Notes: a model not told the origin generated them from the letters alone. DNA of 64,000 bases from Solimonas variicoloris DSM 15731 (GCF_000382285.1 NZ_KB907933.1:83033-147032); one strand, 5' to 3'. Positions 49,637-59,112 are shown, counted from the first letter of the stretch. Translations and numbers: made by a program.

Positions 49637-49766
49637 CGGCGTTTCCGCGGTCGGGCTGCGGGGCGGCAGAGCGCCCGGATGCAGCGGGAATCGCCAGTCT
49701 AAGACAAAGAAGATGAAGGCGGCGTGACGCCGCCGCCGGCGCAAATCGTTGTTTTCCCAGCGCCGC

Positions 49767-50612
49767 TCAATCCTTGGCGAGCGCGCGGCGGGTCAGGCCC
49801 GGATAGCGCGCAAGCAGCCAGCGGTGCTGCATCACGTAGCGCGCGACCTTGGCGATGTCGTGAACGTAGCCGGCGTTGACGGCGCCGCCGATCGCCGCGC
49901 CGATCACAGGCACCAAGCCAAGCCCGGAGGCCGAGCGCCGGCCGAGGTTGAAGCCGATGCGGTTGGCCAGCGTCTTGAGGCTGAACTGCGCCGCCTCCTT
50001 GGCGATCTGGCGTTCGGCGACGCGCTCGATGCCGTCGCGCCACGCCGCCTCCAGCAGATCCGAGGCATGCGTCAGCGCGAACCAGGCGTCGCGCTTCTCT
50101 TCGAGCGAGTTCGCCGAGGCCAGCGCGAACACGCCGATCGCCAGGCCCTTGCGCTCCTGCGCCCGCCAGTCCTCGCCGTAGCAGTACGCGGTGCGGTGGA
50201 TCGTGCGCAGCGCCACGCCGAGCAGCGTCGGAATATCGGCCGCCATACCCGGTGCGCCGGCGAAGCCGAACAGCGCGCCGGCGCTGCCGCCGAGCGCCAT
50301 GCCGCGCCACTCGACGCGGCGCGCGAGACGGTCGCATTCGTCGAGCGGCGCCGTGCGCAGCGCGGCCAGATCGTCGACGCCCGCGGCCTTGAGCACGTCG
50401 CGCTGCGCCGCGCTCCAGCCGGCGGCGTGATCGAGCCCGTGCAGCACGGCGCGCAGCGCGGCGACCGGGACCAGATGTTGCGCCGCGTAGGCGGCGACCC
50501 GGCTCGGCCCGGACAGCACCTGCGTGCCCCAGTCCGGGCTGGCGCCGCGCCAGCGCTCGATCGTGTCCCACTGCGCCTGTTCGTAGGCGTCCGGCTTCCT
50601 GCGCTTGCTCAT
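49767..50612 (-). CDS. EcsC-family protein
   Basis: 281 residues. Resembles EcsC-domain proteins: glycine-rich hydrophobic segments ALGGSAGALFGFAGAPGMAADIPTLLG and ASGLGLVPVIGAAIGGAVNAGYV probably insert into or associate with membranes. The family name comes from Bacillus ecsC beside an ABC transporter, but no function is established. Stands alone here. Start at MSKRRKPDAYEQ. Confidence 0.8.
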   Translation of the reverse strand: MSKRRKPDAYEQAQWDTIERWRGASPDWGTQVLSGPSRVAAYAAQHLVPVAALRAVLHGLDHAAGWSAAQRDVLKAAGVDDLAALRTAPLDECDRLARRVEWRGMALGGSAGALFGFAGAPGMAADIPTLLGVALRTIHRTAYCYGEDWRAQERKGLAIGVFALASANSLEEKRDAWFALTHASDLLEAAWRDGIERVAERQIAKEAAQFSLKTLANRIGFNLGRRSASGLGLVPVIGAAIGGAVNAGYVHDIAKVARYVMQHRWLLARYPGLTRRALAKD

Positions 50613-50693
50613 GCGATCACCGTCGGCGTTTTCGCCGATTGTGCCGCGCACGGCGGTTGACCGCACGGCGAAGTCTGGCCGATCCTGCATTCC

Positions 50694-51461
50694 ATGTGCC
50701 TGATCGCCCTCGCGCTCGACGCGCATCCCCGCTATTCGCTCGTGCTCGCCGCCAATCGCGACGAGTTCCACGCCCGGCCGACGGCGCCTGCCTCGTGGTG
50801 GGACGACGCGCCGCAGATCTTCGGCGGCCGCGACCTGCAGCAGCACGGCGGCTGGCTCGCCGCGAGCCGCGACGGCCGCTGGGCCGCCGTCACCAATGTG
50901 CGCCGCATGGAGCTGCCCGACCCGGCCGCGCCGTCGCGCGGCGCGCTGATCGCCAACTACCTGCGCGCCGAGATCGGCGCACAGGACTACGGCGCGTCGC
51001 TGGCAGCCGGCGCGCGGCGTTACGCCGGCTTCAACCTGCTGCTCGGCGACCGCCGCGGCGTCTGGTATCTCAGCAACTGGCCGGAATTCACGATGCAGCC
51101 GCTCGCCGCCGGCGTGCACGCGGTCAGCAACGCCAGCCTCGATACGCCGTGGCCGAAGCTCGTGCGCCTGAAGTCGCGCGTGTCGCAGTGGTGCGCGGAC
51201 GCCGAAACCGACACCGGCAGCCTGTTCGCCGCGCTCGCCGACCCGCGCCGCGCCGCCGACGAGGACTTGCCGGATACCGGCATCGGCCTGGAACGCGAGC
51301 GCTTCCTGTCGGCGCCGTTCATCCGCAGCGCCGCCTACGGCACGCGCAGCAGCACGGTGCTGACGATCGACGCCGGCGGCCACGCCGGCTTTCACGAGAA
51401 GCGCTACGGGCCCGACGCCGCCTATGCCGGCGAGACGCTCGAATACCTGCAGCTCGGCTGA
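50694..51461 (+). CDS. NRDE (TANGO2-like) family protein
   Basis: 255 residues. The family motif NRDE is present in VLAANRDEFHARPT, after the N-terminal MCLIALAL where Cys2 could act as an Ntn-type nucleophile. Eukaryotic TANGO2 is linked to heme or lipid handling; bacterial function is not established. Full length and apparently intact. Confidence 0.88.
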   Translation: MCLIALALDAHPRYSLVLAANRDEFHARPTAPASWWDDAPQIFGGRDLQQHGGWLAASRDGRWAAVTNVRRMELPDPAAPSRGALIANYLRAEIGAQDYGASLAAGARRYAGFNLLLGDRRGVWYLSNWPEFTMQPLAAGVHAVSNASLDTPWPKLVRLKSRVSQWCADAETDTGSLFAALADPRRAADEDLPDTGIGLERERFLSAPFIRSAAYGTRSSTVLTIDAGGHAGFHEKRYGPDAAYAGETLEYLQLG

Positions 51462-51484
51462 GCGCGCGACGGGCGAAAGACGTC

Positions 51485-51988
51485 ATGGCCAGGATGAGCC
51501 CCCAGAACGAGCGCGAGTTTGAAGCGTTGGCCGCCTATGTCTGTCTCTTCGCCACGGTCGTGTGGCGAGTCCCGGAATCCGCACCCCATCACCCGGTGCA
51601 CCACATGGGTATTGTCCCTGGACAAATCAGCAAGTCCCAGCGTCTCGCCGGGCTTCGCCAGGCAGCCAACGACACCGTTGAGTCATCAGAAGATTTCACG
51701 CCGGAGCAGGTATCTGCGTTCGATGCCATATGCCGGAGCAAGGGCGTCATCACGCTGACGGAAATCCGGCGGCGTTACTGGAAAAAGTACAAGGCGCTTA
51801 TCAAGAGAGGGCGTCTTCGCGACGAGACCGAATACTATCTGGCGGTCGGCCTGTTGAATGACCTCGCAGCGGAAATCAGCCCCGCTGAGCGCGAAAAGCT
51901 ACAAAGCCTGGTCTCCGAGTTCGAGAGGCGTATCGCCCAATCGGGTACTCACGCCGGCGGCTCCACTCCGGGCCGGTCCGCGAGCTGA
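51485..51988 (+). CDS. Low-GC ORFan of unknown function
   Basis: 167 residues, not recognised. No signal peptide or membrane helix; the C-terminal half is charged and helical (IRRRYWKKYKALIKRGRLRDE, AEREKLQSLVSEFERR). Base composition is visibly less GC-rich than its neighbours, and it uses codons rare around it (ATA, AGA, CTA, TCA). Wedged between the NRDE gene and ogt, which otherwise lie close. Either of two nearby ATGs could be the start. Likely acquired; a DNA- or RNA-binding role is only a guess from charge. Confidence 0.6.
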   Translation: MARMSPQNEREFEALAAYVCLFATVVWRVPESAPHHPVHHMGIVPGQISKSQRLAGLRQAANDTVESSEDFTPEQVSAFDAICRSKGVITLTEIRRRYWKKYKALIKRGRLRDETEYYLAVGLLNDLAAEISPAEREKLQSLVSEFERRIAQSGTHAGGSTPGRSAS

Positions 51989-51998
51989 CTGCCCGGCG

Positions 51999-52532
51999 AT
52001 GGCGAGCGACTCCACACTGTACTCGGCGGTGCTCGACAGCCCGCTCGGGCCGCTGCACGCGGTCGCCGGCGATGCCGGTCTGGCGCTGCTCGAGTTCGCC
52101 GAGCCGCGGCGGCTCGACGCGCAGCTCACGGCACTGCGCCGCCACTTCGACATCGAGCCGCAGCCCGGCGCGCATCCGCTGTTGCACCAACTCGCCGGCG
52201 AGCTCGATGCCTACTTCGCCGGCCAGCTGCGCGCCTTCACGACGCCGCTGCAGCTGCCGGGCAGCCCGTTCCAGCGCCGTGTCTGGACGGCGCTGCTGCA
52301 GATCCCGTACGGCCAGACGCGCTCGTATGAAGCGCTCGCGCAGTCGCTTGGCGACGGCGCGGCGACGCGCGCCGTCGGCTGCGCCAACGGCGCCAATCGC
52401 CTGGCCATCGTCGTGCCCTGCCATCGCGTGCTGAACAAGAGCGGCGCGCTCGGCGGCTACGGCGGCGGCCTGTGGCGCAAGCAGCAGCTGCTGGCGATCG
52501 AGGCGCGCGCCGCCTTCGCGCTGAGCGGCTGA
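51999..52532 (+). CDS. ogt: Methylated-DNA-[protein]-cysteine S-methyltransferase
   Basis: 177 residues. The active site PCHR lies in AIVVPCHRVLNKSG, preceded by the DNA-binding helix-turn-helix (TRSYEALAQSLGDGAATRAVG) and followed by GGYGGGLWRKQQLL. It removes O6-alkyl groups from guanine in a suicidal reaction. The 3' end shows a small tandem repeat (GAGCGGCT) around the stop. Confidence 0.95.
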   Translation: MASDSTLYSAVLDSPLGPLHAVAGDAGLALLEFAEPRRLDAQLTALRRHFDIEPQPGAHPLLHQLAGELDAYFAGQLRAFTTPLQLPGSPFQRRVWTALLQIPYGQTRSYEALAQSLGDGAATRAVGCANGANRLAIVVPCHRVLNKSGALGGYGGGLWRKQQLLAIEARAAFALSG

Positions 52533-52547
52533 GCGGCTGAGCGGCGC

Positions 52548-52735
52548 TCAGTCAACCGACAGGAACAGGATCGCGCCGACGCAGCTCGAGGTCGTCGCGA
52601 AGAACGGGCCAAACGGCACGGCGCCGCAGAAGCCGGTCAGCGCGCCGGAGTTCAGGCCTCGATGGTCATCGCCGCCGGCGCCGCGAGCGGCGCTGCCAGC
52701 GCCGGCAGCGCAGCGATCGTGAGCAGAGGCTTCAT
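52548..52735 (-). pseudogene. Small exported protein gene with one-base frameshift
   Basis: ATG at 52735 follows GGGAGG and opens a signal peptide (MKPLLTIAALPALAAPLAA), but a stop comes after 27 codons (52652). In the next frame a protein-like sequence continues at once: GLNSGALTGFCGAVPFGPF, then a segment ending in ILFLSVD and a stop at 52548. The total length is 188 bases, one short of 63 codons. Restoring one G in the GAGGCC context would give a 62-residue exported protein. Either a true frameshift or a sequencing error. No known family recognised. Confidence 0.5.
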
Positions 52736-52763
52736 GTCGGCAGCCTCCCTTGCCGAAACGGTT

Positions 52764-53522
52764 TCAACGCAGGCGCAGGCCGCCGTCGACCGGCAGGATC
52801 GCGCCGGTGATGTAGGCGGCGTCGGCGGACAGCAGGAAGCGCACCGCGCGCGCGATCTCCTCGGCGCCGCCGAGACGGCCGAGCGGGATGCGCGCCAGCT
52901 CGCGGGCCTGCTCGTGCTCGGCGATGCCGCCGGACTCCGCCCACAGCATGTGCCCCGGCGCGACCGCATTGACGCGCACGCGCGGCGCCAGCTCCAGCGC
53001 CAGCGTCTCGGTCAGCGACCACAGGCCGGCCTTCGCCGCGTAATAGGCCGGATAGCCCGGCTGCGGATGCCAGAGCTGCGCGTCGACGATGTTGACGACC
53101 GCCGCATTGGCGCCGAAATGCCGCGCGCAGGCCTGCGTCAGCAGCAGCGGCGCGCGCAGGTTCGACGCCAGCAGCTCGTCGAGCCGGGCCGCGCTCAGCG
53201 TGCCGAGCGGCGTCGCGAAATAGCTGGAGGCGTTGTTGACGAGCGCGTCGAGCCGGCCCCAGGCGGCATGCGCGGCGTCGGCGAGCCGGTCCAGCGCGCC
53301 GGCGTCGCCGAGGTCGGCGGCGAGCAGGCGCGCCGAGTCCGCGCGCCCGGCGTTGAGCGCGTCGACCAGCGCCTGTGCCTCGTCGCGCGAGCGGTGCGCG
53401 TGCACCAGCACGTTCCAGCCGGCGGCGTGTTGCAGGCGCGCGATCGCCGCGCCGATGCGCCGCGCGGCGCCGGTGACGAGCACGACCGGCGCGCTCGTGT
53501 GCGAATCGTCGAGCGGTTTCAT
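52764..53522 (-). CDS. Pteridine reductase-type SDR
   Basis: 252-residue SDR whose glycine motif is TGAARRIG, the TGxxxRxG variant of pteridine reductases (PTR1/FolM), which bind NADPH. LVNNAS, S/D region VNIVDA and Y-x-x-x-K in YYAAK follow. Asp in place of Ser in the IVDAQ motif is also typical of the PTR1 branch. Likely reduces dihydrofolate, dihydrobiopterin or dihydromonapterin. ATG at 53522 follows AAGGACAGGAC. Confidence 0.85.
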   Translation of the reverse strand: MKPLDDSHTSAPVVLVTGAARRIGAAIARLQHAAGWNVLVHAHRSRDEAQALVDALNAGRADSARLLAADLGDAGALDRLADAAHAAWGRLDALVNNASSYFATPLGTLSAARLDELLASNLRAPLLLTQACARHFGANAAVVNIVDAQLWHPQPGYPAYYAAKAGLWSLTETLALELAPRVRVNAVAPGHMLWAESGGIAEHEQARELARIPLGRLGGAEEIARAVRFLLSADAAYITGAILPVDGGLRLR

Positions 53523-53575
53523 GTCCTGTCCTTTATTCTTGCGCGTCACTTTCCCTCCTGTCCGGCTCGCGCATC

Positions 53576-54364
53576 GTGGAATCCCTGCTCAACGTCATCT
53601 GGCTCGGCATCATCGAAGGCATTACCGAATTCCTGCCCATTTCCAGCACCGGTCATCTGCTGATCGCCGAGCACTGGCTGGGGCATCGCTCGGACCTGTT
53701 CAACATCGGCATCCAGGCCGGCGCCATGCTCGCCGTCGTGCTGATTTATCGTCAACGGCTCTGGGACCTGACGCTGCACTTTTCGCAGCCCGACAACCGC
53801 GACTACTTCCTCAAGCTCAGCGCCGCATTCCTGATCACCTGCGCCGGCGGCTTCATCGCCAAGAAACTCGGCCTGACGCTGCCGGAAACGGTCGCGCCGG
53901 TGGCCTGGGCGCTGATCGTCGGCGGCTTCGCGATCCTGCTGATCGAGCGCCTCGCCGAGCGCATGCCGCTGCGCGAGGACGTGACCTGGAAGATCGCGAT
54001 CTGGGTCGGCCTCGCGCAGGTGCTCGCGGCGGTGTTCCCGGGCACCTCGCGCTCGGCGGCGACGATCTTCGCGGCGATGCTCGCCGGCCTGTCGTCGCGG
54101 CCGCGCGCCACCGAGTTCGCGTTCCTGGTCGGCATCCCGACCATGTTCGCGGCCACCGGCTACGAAATGCTGAAACTGGCCAAGACCTCCGCCTTCGGCG
54201 AGGAAAACTGGACCGAGTTCTGGGTCGGCTTCTTCGTCTCGGCCGTGGTCGCCTTCATCGCCGTGAAGTGGCTGCTGCGCTACGTGCAGGTGCACCGCTT
54301 CACGATCTTCGCGTGGTATCGCATCATCCTCGGCGCCGGCCTGCTGCTGTTCCTGCCGAGCTGA
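53576..54364 (+). CDS. uppP: Undecaprenyl-diphosphatase
   Basis: 262-residue polytopic membrane protein. Both catalytic motifs are visible: IIEGITEFLPISSTGH near the N-terminus and FPGTSRSAATI. It recycles undecaprenyl diphosphate to the monophosphate lipid carrier for cell-wall synthesis. GTG start at 53576 fits the family N-terminus (MES/LLNVIWLGIIEG). Confidence 0.97.
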   Translation: MESLLNVIWLGIIEGITEFLPISSTGHLLIAEHWLGHRSDLFNIGIQAGAMLAVVLIYRQRLWDLTLHFSQPDNRDYFLKLSAAFLITCAGGFIAKKLGLTLPETVAPVAWALIVGGFAILLIERLAERMPLREDVTWKIAIWVGLAQVLAAVFPGTSRSAATIFAAMLAGLSSRPRATEFAFLVGIPTMFAATGYEMLKLAKTSAFGEENWTEFWVGFFVSAVVAFIAVKWLLRYVQVHRFTIFAWYRIILGAGLLLFLPS

Positions 54365-54382
54365 AACAACCGGTGCAGCCCC

Positions 54383-54414
54383 AAAAAGGGGCCCGCAAAG
54401 CGGGCCCCTTTTTC
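54383..54414. terminator. Bidirectional terminator after uppP and emrB
   Basis: AAAAAGGGGCCCGC / GCGGGCCCCTTTTT stem with AAA loop. Shared by converging genes. Confidence 0.92.
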
Positions 54415-54422
54415 GTGGCGCC

Positions 54423-55973
54423 TCAGTCGGCCGCCGCCGCGTGCACCGGGCCGTGCGGGCGACGCGCCATCCAGACGAAGACGATCGAGATCAGGCACAG
54501 CCAGCCGCAGATCCAGAAGAAGTCGAGCGCCGACATCAGATAGGCCTGGCCGCCGAGCACATGCGTCAGCGCGCCGAGCGCCTGCGGCTCACTGAGACCG
54601 CCGGACTGCAGCGTGTCGAGCGCCTGCGTCAGGCTCGGATCGTAGACGCTCGATGCCTCGGCGAGCCGCGTCTGGTGCAGCGCCGCGTGGCGGTCCCAGA
54701 ACGTGGTGACGATCGAGGTCGAGAAGCTGCCGGCGGTGATGCGCAGGAAGTTCGACAGGCCCGAGGCCGCCGGCACCTGCGCATCCGGCACGCCGTCGAG
54801 CAGGATCGCCAGCATCGACACGAAGAACATCGACATGCCGATGCCCTGCACCAGCAGCGGCATCACGTAGGCGCCGAAACTGGCGTCGGCGGTGTAGCCG
54901 GCACGCATGAAGTACGAAACCGCGAACACCACGAACGAGGCGGTCGCGAACAGGCGCGCGTCGAACTTGCCGATGTTCTTGCCGATCAGCGGCGACAGCA
55001 GCACGGCGACGACGCCGCTCGGCGCGGCGACGAAGCCGGCCCAGGTGGCGTTGTAGCCGAGCCAGGTCTGCATCCACAGCGGCTGCAGCACGACGGCGCC
55101 GAAGAAGATCGCGTAGCCGAGGCACAGCGCCAGCGTGCCGATCGCGAAGTTGCGGTTCCTGAACAGTGACAGGTCGATGATCGGATGCTTCTCGCCGAGC
55201 TCCCAGATCATGAAGGCGATGAAGCCGATGACGGCGACGACCGCCAGCACGACGATGAACGTCGACGCGAACCAGTCCTCGTCCTTGCCCTTGTCGAGCA
55301 TGATCTGCAGCGAGCCGACCCAGACCACGAGCAGCGCCAGGCCGATGCTGTCGATCGGCAGCTTGCGCATCGGCGTCTCGCGATGCTTCATGCCCTGCCA
55401 GCAGACGAAGGCGCAGAACAGGCCGACCGGCACGTTGATCAGGAAGATCCACGGCCAGGAGTAGTTGTCGGATATGTAGCCGCCGAGGATCGGTCCGCAG
55501 ATCGGCGCGACCAGTGTCGTCATCGACCACACGGCGAGCGCGGCGCCTTTCTTGTGCGGCGGGAAGATCGAGATCAGCAGCGCCTGCGAGCCCGGAATCA
55601 TCGGCCCGGACACGGCGCCCTGCAGGACGCGGAACGCGATCAGCGACGGCAGGCTCCAGGCGATGCCGCAGAGGAACGAGGCGATCGTGAACAGCAGCAC
55701 CGACACGACGAAGGTGCGCACCACGCCGTAGCGCTGCATCAGCCAGCCGGTCAGCGGCACCGAGATGCCGTTGGCGACCGCGAACGAGGTGATGACCCAG
55801 GTGCCCTGATCGCTCGACACGCCGAGATTGCCGGCGATCGTCGGGATCGAGACGTTGGCGATCGTCGTGTCGAGCACCTGCATGAAGGTGCCGAGCGCGA
55901 GCGCCGTCGCGATCAGGCCGCGCGCGCCGTTCAGATCGGCGGCCGGCGCCGGACTGGCGGCCGCAGCGCTCAC
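54423..55973 (-). CDS. emrB: DHA2-family MFS multidrug exporter
   Basis: 516 residues with 14 membrane helices. DHA2 features: LDTTIANVSIPTIAG in TM1, WVITSFAVANGISVPLTGWL, and motif C-like GPILGGYISDNYSWPWIF. As in EmrB, it forms a tripartite pump with the adaptor and outer-membrane channel encoded upstream and exports amphipathic compounds by H+ antiport. Its start overlaps the emrA stop by 4 bp. Confidence 0.93.
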   Translation of the reverse strand: MSAAAASPAPAADLNGARGLIATALALGTFMQVLDTTIANVSIPTIAGNLGVSSDQGTWVITSFAVANGISVPLTGWLMQRYGVVRTFVVSVLLFTIASFLCGIAWSLPSLIAFRVLQGAVSGPMIPGSQALLISIFPPHKKGAALAVWSMTTLVAPICGPILGGYISDNYSWPWIFLINVPVGLFCAFVCWQGMKHRETPMRKLPIDSIGLALLVVWVGSLQIMLDKGKDEDWFASTFIVVLAVVAVIGFIAFMIWELGEKHPIIDLSLFRNRNFAIGTLALCLGYAIFFGAVVLQPLWMQTWLGYNATWAGFVAAPSGVVAVLLSPLIGKNIGKFDARLFATASFVVFAVSYFMRAGYTADASFGAYVMPLLVQGIGMSMFFVSMLAILLDGVPDAQVPAASGLSNFLRITAGSFSTSIVTTFWDRHAALHQTRLAEASSVYDPSLTQALDTLQSGGLSEPQALGALTHVLGGQAYLMSALDFFWICGWLCLISIVFVWMARRPHGPVHAAAAD

Positions 55974-57139
55974 GGCGCGGCGCGGCCGCCGTTGCGCGCG
56001 ATGATGCCGGCGATGCGCTGGTCGACCGCCGCGTCATGCTCTTCCGAGGCGATGACCTGCTGCGGACCGCTGCGCACCTGCGTCGCCACCAGCGTGCCGG
56101 AGGTGTCGTGCAGATCGACGGTGGCGGTCATCGACAGGCCGACGCGCAGCGGATGCGCGGCGAGTTCCTGCGCGTCGAGCGCGATGCGCACCGGCACGCG
56201 CTGCACGATCTTGATCCAGTTGCCGGAGGCGTTCTGCGCCGGCAGCAGCGCGAACGCGGCGCCCGAGCCGGCGCCGAGGCCGGCGACCTTGCCGTGATAG
56301 CGCACGCCGCGGCCGTAGAGGTCGGCGTGCAGCTCCACCGGCTGGCCGATGCGCATCTGTACCAGCTGCACTTCCTTGAAGTTGGCGTCGACCCAGGCAT
56401 TGGCGAGCGGCACCACCGCCATCAGCGGTGCGCCGGGTGCGATGCGCTGGCCGACCTGCACGCCGCGCCGCGCGACGACGCCGCTGACCGGCGCGCTGAT
56501 CCGCGTGCGCTTCAGCGCCAGCGCGGCCTCGCGAACCTTGGCGGCGGCGGCGAGCACCTGCGGGTGATCCTCGGCCGTGGTGTTCTCGGTCTGCGCGATA
56601 TTGGTGGCCAGATCCTCGCGGCTGGTCGCCAGGGCGGCTTCGAGCTGCGCGACCTGATCGCGGGCGTGCTGCAGCTCCTCGGCGGAAACGCCGCCGTCGG
56701 CGGCCACTTCGAGACGGCGCTGGAGATCGCCGCGCGCAGCCTGCAAGGCCACTTCGCGGGCGCGGATCTGCGCACGCAGGCCTGCGGACTGCGAGTACAG
56801 GCCGCGCACCGAGCGCACAGTGCGCGCCAGCTCGGCTTCGGCGCCGGCCAGCGCGACCTCGGCGTCGGCCGGATCGAGCTCGACGAGCACCTGGCCGCGC
56901 TCGACGTGCTGGGTGTCGTCGACGTGCAGCGCCGTCACCGTGCCGGCGACCTCGCTGGTGATCTGCACCAGATCGGAGGCGACGTAGGCGTCGTCGGTCG
57001 ACTCGAAGTAGCGGCCGTGCACGAACCACCAGGCGCCGTAGCCGCCGAGCGCGAGCACGACGAGGAGGCCGAGCACCAGCATCCGTCGGCGGCGGGCGCC
57101 GTTGGCCGGCGTGGAGGAAACGGGATTCGGCTGATTCAT
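55970..57139 (-). CDS. emrA: HlyD/EmrA-type membrane fusion protein
   Basis: 389 residues: cytosolic tail, one TM helix (MLVLGLLVVLALGGYGAWWFV), lipoyl-like VQITSEVAGTVTALHV, coiled-coil hairpin with Gln/Ala-rich helices, second lipoyl half ISAPVSGVVARRGV and a beta-barrel domain. It bridges EmrB and the NodT-type channel. Start at MNQPNPVSS overlaps the upstream gene stop by 4 bp. Confidence 0.93.
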   Translation of the reverse strand: MNQPNPVSSTPANGARRRRMLVLGLLVVLALGGYGAWWFVHGRYFESTDDAYVASDLVQITSEVAGTVTALHVDDTQHVERGQVLVELDPADAEVALAGAEAELARTVRSVRGLYSQSAGLRAQIRAREVALQAARGDLQRRLEVAADGGVSAEELQHARDQVAQLEAALATSREDLATNIAQTENTTAEDHPQVLAAAAKVREAALALKRTRISAPVSGVVARRGVQVGQRIAPGAPLMAVVPLANAWVDANFKEVQLVQMRIGQPVELHADLYGRGVRYHGKVAGLGAGSGAAFALLPAQNASGNWIKIVQRVPVRIALDAQELAAHPLRVGLSMTATVDLHDTSGTLVATQVRSGPQQVIASEEHDAAVDQRIAGIIARNGGRAAP

Positions 57140-58596
57140 GACGGGACTCCGGCGGCGACGTCGGTGTTCGGCGGGGCGGGATTGAAGCTGCCGCCCAGCG
57201 TCAGCAGCAGCGAGACGCGGGCGATGACGAGGTTGGCGTTCAGGGTGACGAGTTCGCGGCGTGCGTCGAGCACGTTCGACTCGGCGTTGAGCACGACGAG
57301 CTGCGACGACAGGCCGGCGCCGTAGCGACGCTGCGCGAGCGCGTAGGCCGCCTCGGTCGCGTCGAGACGCGCGCGCGCCTGGACGATCTGGCGGCCGAGC
57401 GAGTCGACCAGGCTGAGCTGGTCGGCGACATCGCGCACCGCGCTCAGTACGGTGTCGTTGTACCGGGCAATGGCGTCGTCGAGTTCGGCGCTCGCGCCGA
57501 GATAGCCGGCCTTCAGGCGCTGCGCGTCGAAGATCGGCAGGTGCAGCGCCGGGCCGACGCCGTAGACCTTGCTGCCGGCATCGAACAGATCGTCGAGGCC
57601 GACCGCCTGATAGCCGGCGAAGGCCTTGAGGCTGATATCCGGAAAGAACGCCGCCCGCGCCGCGGTGCGGCCGGCGGAAGCGGCCTCGACGCGCGCCCTG
57701 GCGGCGAGCACGTCGGGCCGGCGCGACAGCAGATCGAGCGGCAGCGCGTCCGGCAGCGGCAGCGCCGCGTCGAGCGTCAGCTGCGGCCGGCCGATCGCCG
57801 CGTAGGCATCGGCGCCGTGACCGGCGAGCGCGGCCAGATGATGAACCGCCAGCTCGCGCTGGCTGTCGGCCTGCAGACGGGCGCTGCGCGCCTGCGGCAG
57901 CGCCGCCTCGGCAGTCTTCAGCTCGACCTGCGTATCGAGGCCGGCGCGCACGCGGCCCTGGGTCAGCTTCAGCAACGTCTCGCGCTGGCGCAGCGCCTGC
58001 CCGGCGATGTCGGCGAGCGCATAGGACTGATAGAGCTGCACGTAGGCGTGCGCGATCGACCCGGACAGCGCGAGACGCGCCGACACCGCGTCGAGCTGCG
58101 CGGCCCGTGCCTGCGCGCGCGCCTGACCGAGCAGCGCCGCCTGGCGGCCCCAGAAATCGAGATCCCAGTTCAGGTTCAGGCCGACCTGGCCGAGCCAGGC
58201 CATGTTGCCGCCGCTGGCGGCGAAGCCGTACTGCGCCGGCGGATAGATGTAGTTCTCCGACAGGCGCTGGCGGCTTTCGTCGCCGTCGAGCGTCACGCCC
58301 GGGCGCAGCGGCGCGCCGGCGGCGAGCGCCTGCGCCTGCGCGCCGCGCACGCGCGCCAGCGCTTCGGCGAGGCTCGGATGCTGCGCCAGCGCCTGATCGA
58401 CGAGGCGGTCGAGCTGCGGATCGCCGAACGCCGTCCACCAGCCCTCGGCGGCGTGCGGCGCGGCGGCGCCGGCCAGGCCGAGATCCGCGGCGGCGAGCGC
58501 CGTCTGCTGCGGCGCGTCGTCCTTCGGCGGCAGCACGCAGCCGGCGGCGAGCAGCACGCCGGCCAGCGCCAGCGCGCGCCAGGGCTGAGGGGTCAT
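57136..58596 (-). CDS. NodT-family outer-membrane efflux lipoprotein
   Basis: 486 residues, RND/MFS-type outer membrane factor. Lipobox LLAAGC (C20), then two outer-membrane-factor repeats with long alpha-helical periplasmic parts. Forms a trimeric exit duct for the EmrAB pump. Overlaps marR and emrA by 4 bp on each side, so the four genes form one translationally coupled operon. Confidence 0.92.
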   Translation of the reverse strand: MTPQPWRALALAGVLLAAGCVLPPKDDAPQQTALAAADLGLAGAAAPHAAEGWWTAFGDPQLDRLVDQALAQHPSLAEALARVRGAQAQALAAGAPLRPGVTLDGDESRQRLSENYIYPPAQYGFAASGGNMAWLGQVGLNLNWDLDFWGRQAALLGQARAQARAAQLDAVSARLALSGSIAHAYVQLYQSYALADIAGQALRQRETLLKLTQGRVRAGLDTQVELKTAEAALPQARSARLQADSQRELAVHHLAALAGHGADAYAAIGRPQLTLDAALPLPDALPLDLLSRRPDVLAARARVEAASAGRTAARAAFFPDISLKAFAGYQAVGLDDLFDAGSKVYGVGPALHLPIFDAQRLKAGYLGASAELDDAIARYNDTVLSAVRDVADQLSLVDSLGRQIVQARARLDATEAAYALAQRRYGAGLSSQLVVLNAESNVLDARRELVTLNANLVIARVSLLLTLGGSFNPAPPNTDVAAGVPS

Positions 58597-59090
58597 GTCG
58601 AATCTCCGATGCCCGGCTCCGGCAGGGCGTTGTGCGCCTGCAGTCCGGTCAGCAACTTGTTGAGCAGATGCGTCAGCTCGGCGAACTCCGCCTCGCTGAA
58701 ACCGCTCGCATTGAGAACCTCGTTGAGGCGCGCGACGACCTGCGGCAGCAGTTCGTCGAGCTTGTGCTCACCGGCCTCGGTCAGGCGCAGCTCGACGACG
58801 CGACGGTCCTGGCGGCTGCGCCGCCGCTCGACGTAGCCGCGCTCCTCAAGGTGATCGAGCATGCGCGTCACCGCGCCGTTGTCGTGGCACATCGAGCGGC
58901 ACAGATCGCTCGCCGTCAGCGCCTGTCCTTCGCGCAGCTTCAGCAGCGCGATCCACTGCACGAAGCTGATGTCGTGCTGCGCGAAGATCCGCTCGGCGCA
59001 GCTGTGCATCTGCGCGTGCGCCATCTTCAGCAGGTAGCCGAGGCTGGTGCGCGACGTGAAGCCGGCGGGGTCGTAGAACATCGTGCTCAT
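58593..59090 (-). CDS. MarR-family transcriptional regulator
   Basis: 165 residues with winged helix-turn-helix (QALTASDLCRSMCHDNGAVTRMLDHLEERGYVERR, shown here only as its landmarks LTASDL and RMLDHLEERG) and the wing basic motif RRSRQDRR. It leads the efflux operon and probably represses it, releasing DNA when a drug ligand binds. The two 12-bp dyads upstream are the likely operator. Confidence 0.9.
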   Translation of the reverse strand: MSTMFYDPAGFTSRTSLGYLLKMAHAQMHSCAERIFAQHDISFVQWIALLKLREGQALTASDLCRSMCHDNGAVTRMLDHLEERGYVERRRSRQDRRVVELRLTEAGEHKLDELLPQVVARLNEVLNASGFSEAEFAELTHLLNKLLTGLQAHNALPEPGIGDST

Positions 59091-59112
59091 CGGGTCTTGC
59101 CGCTACGGGTCT

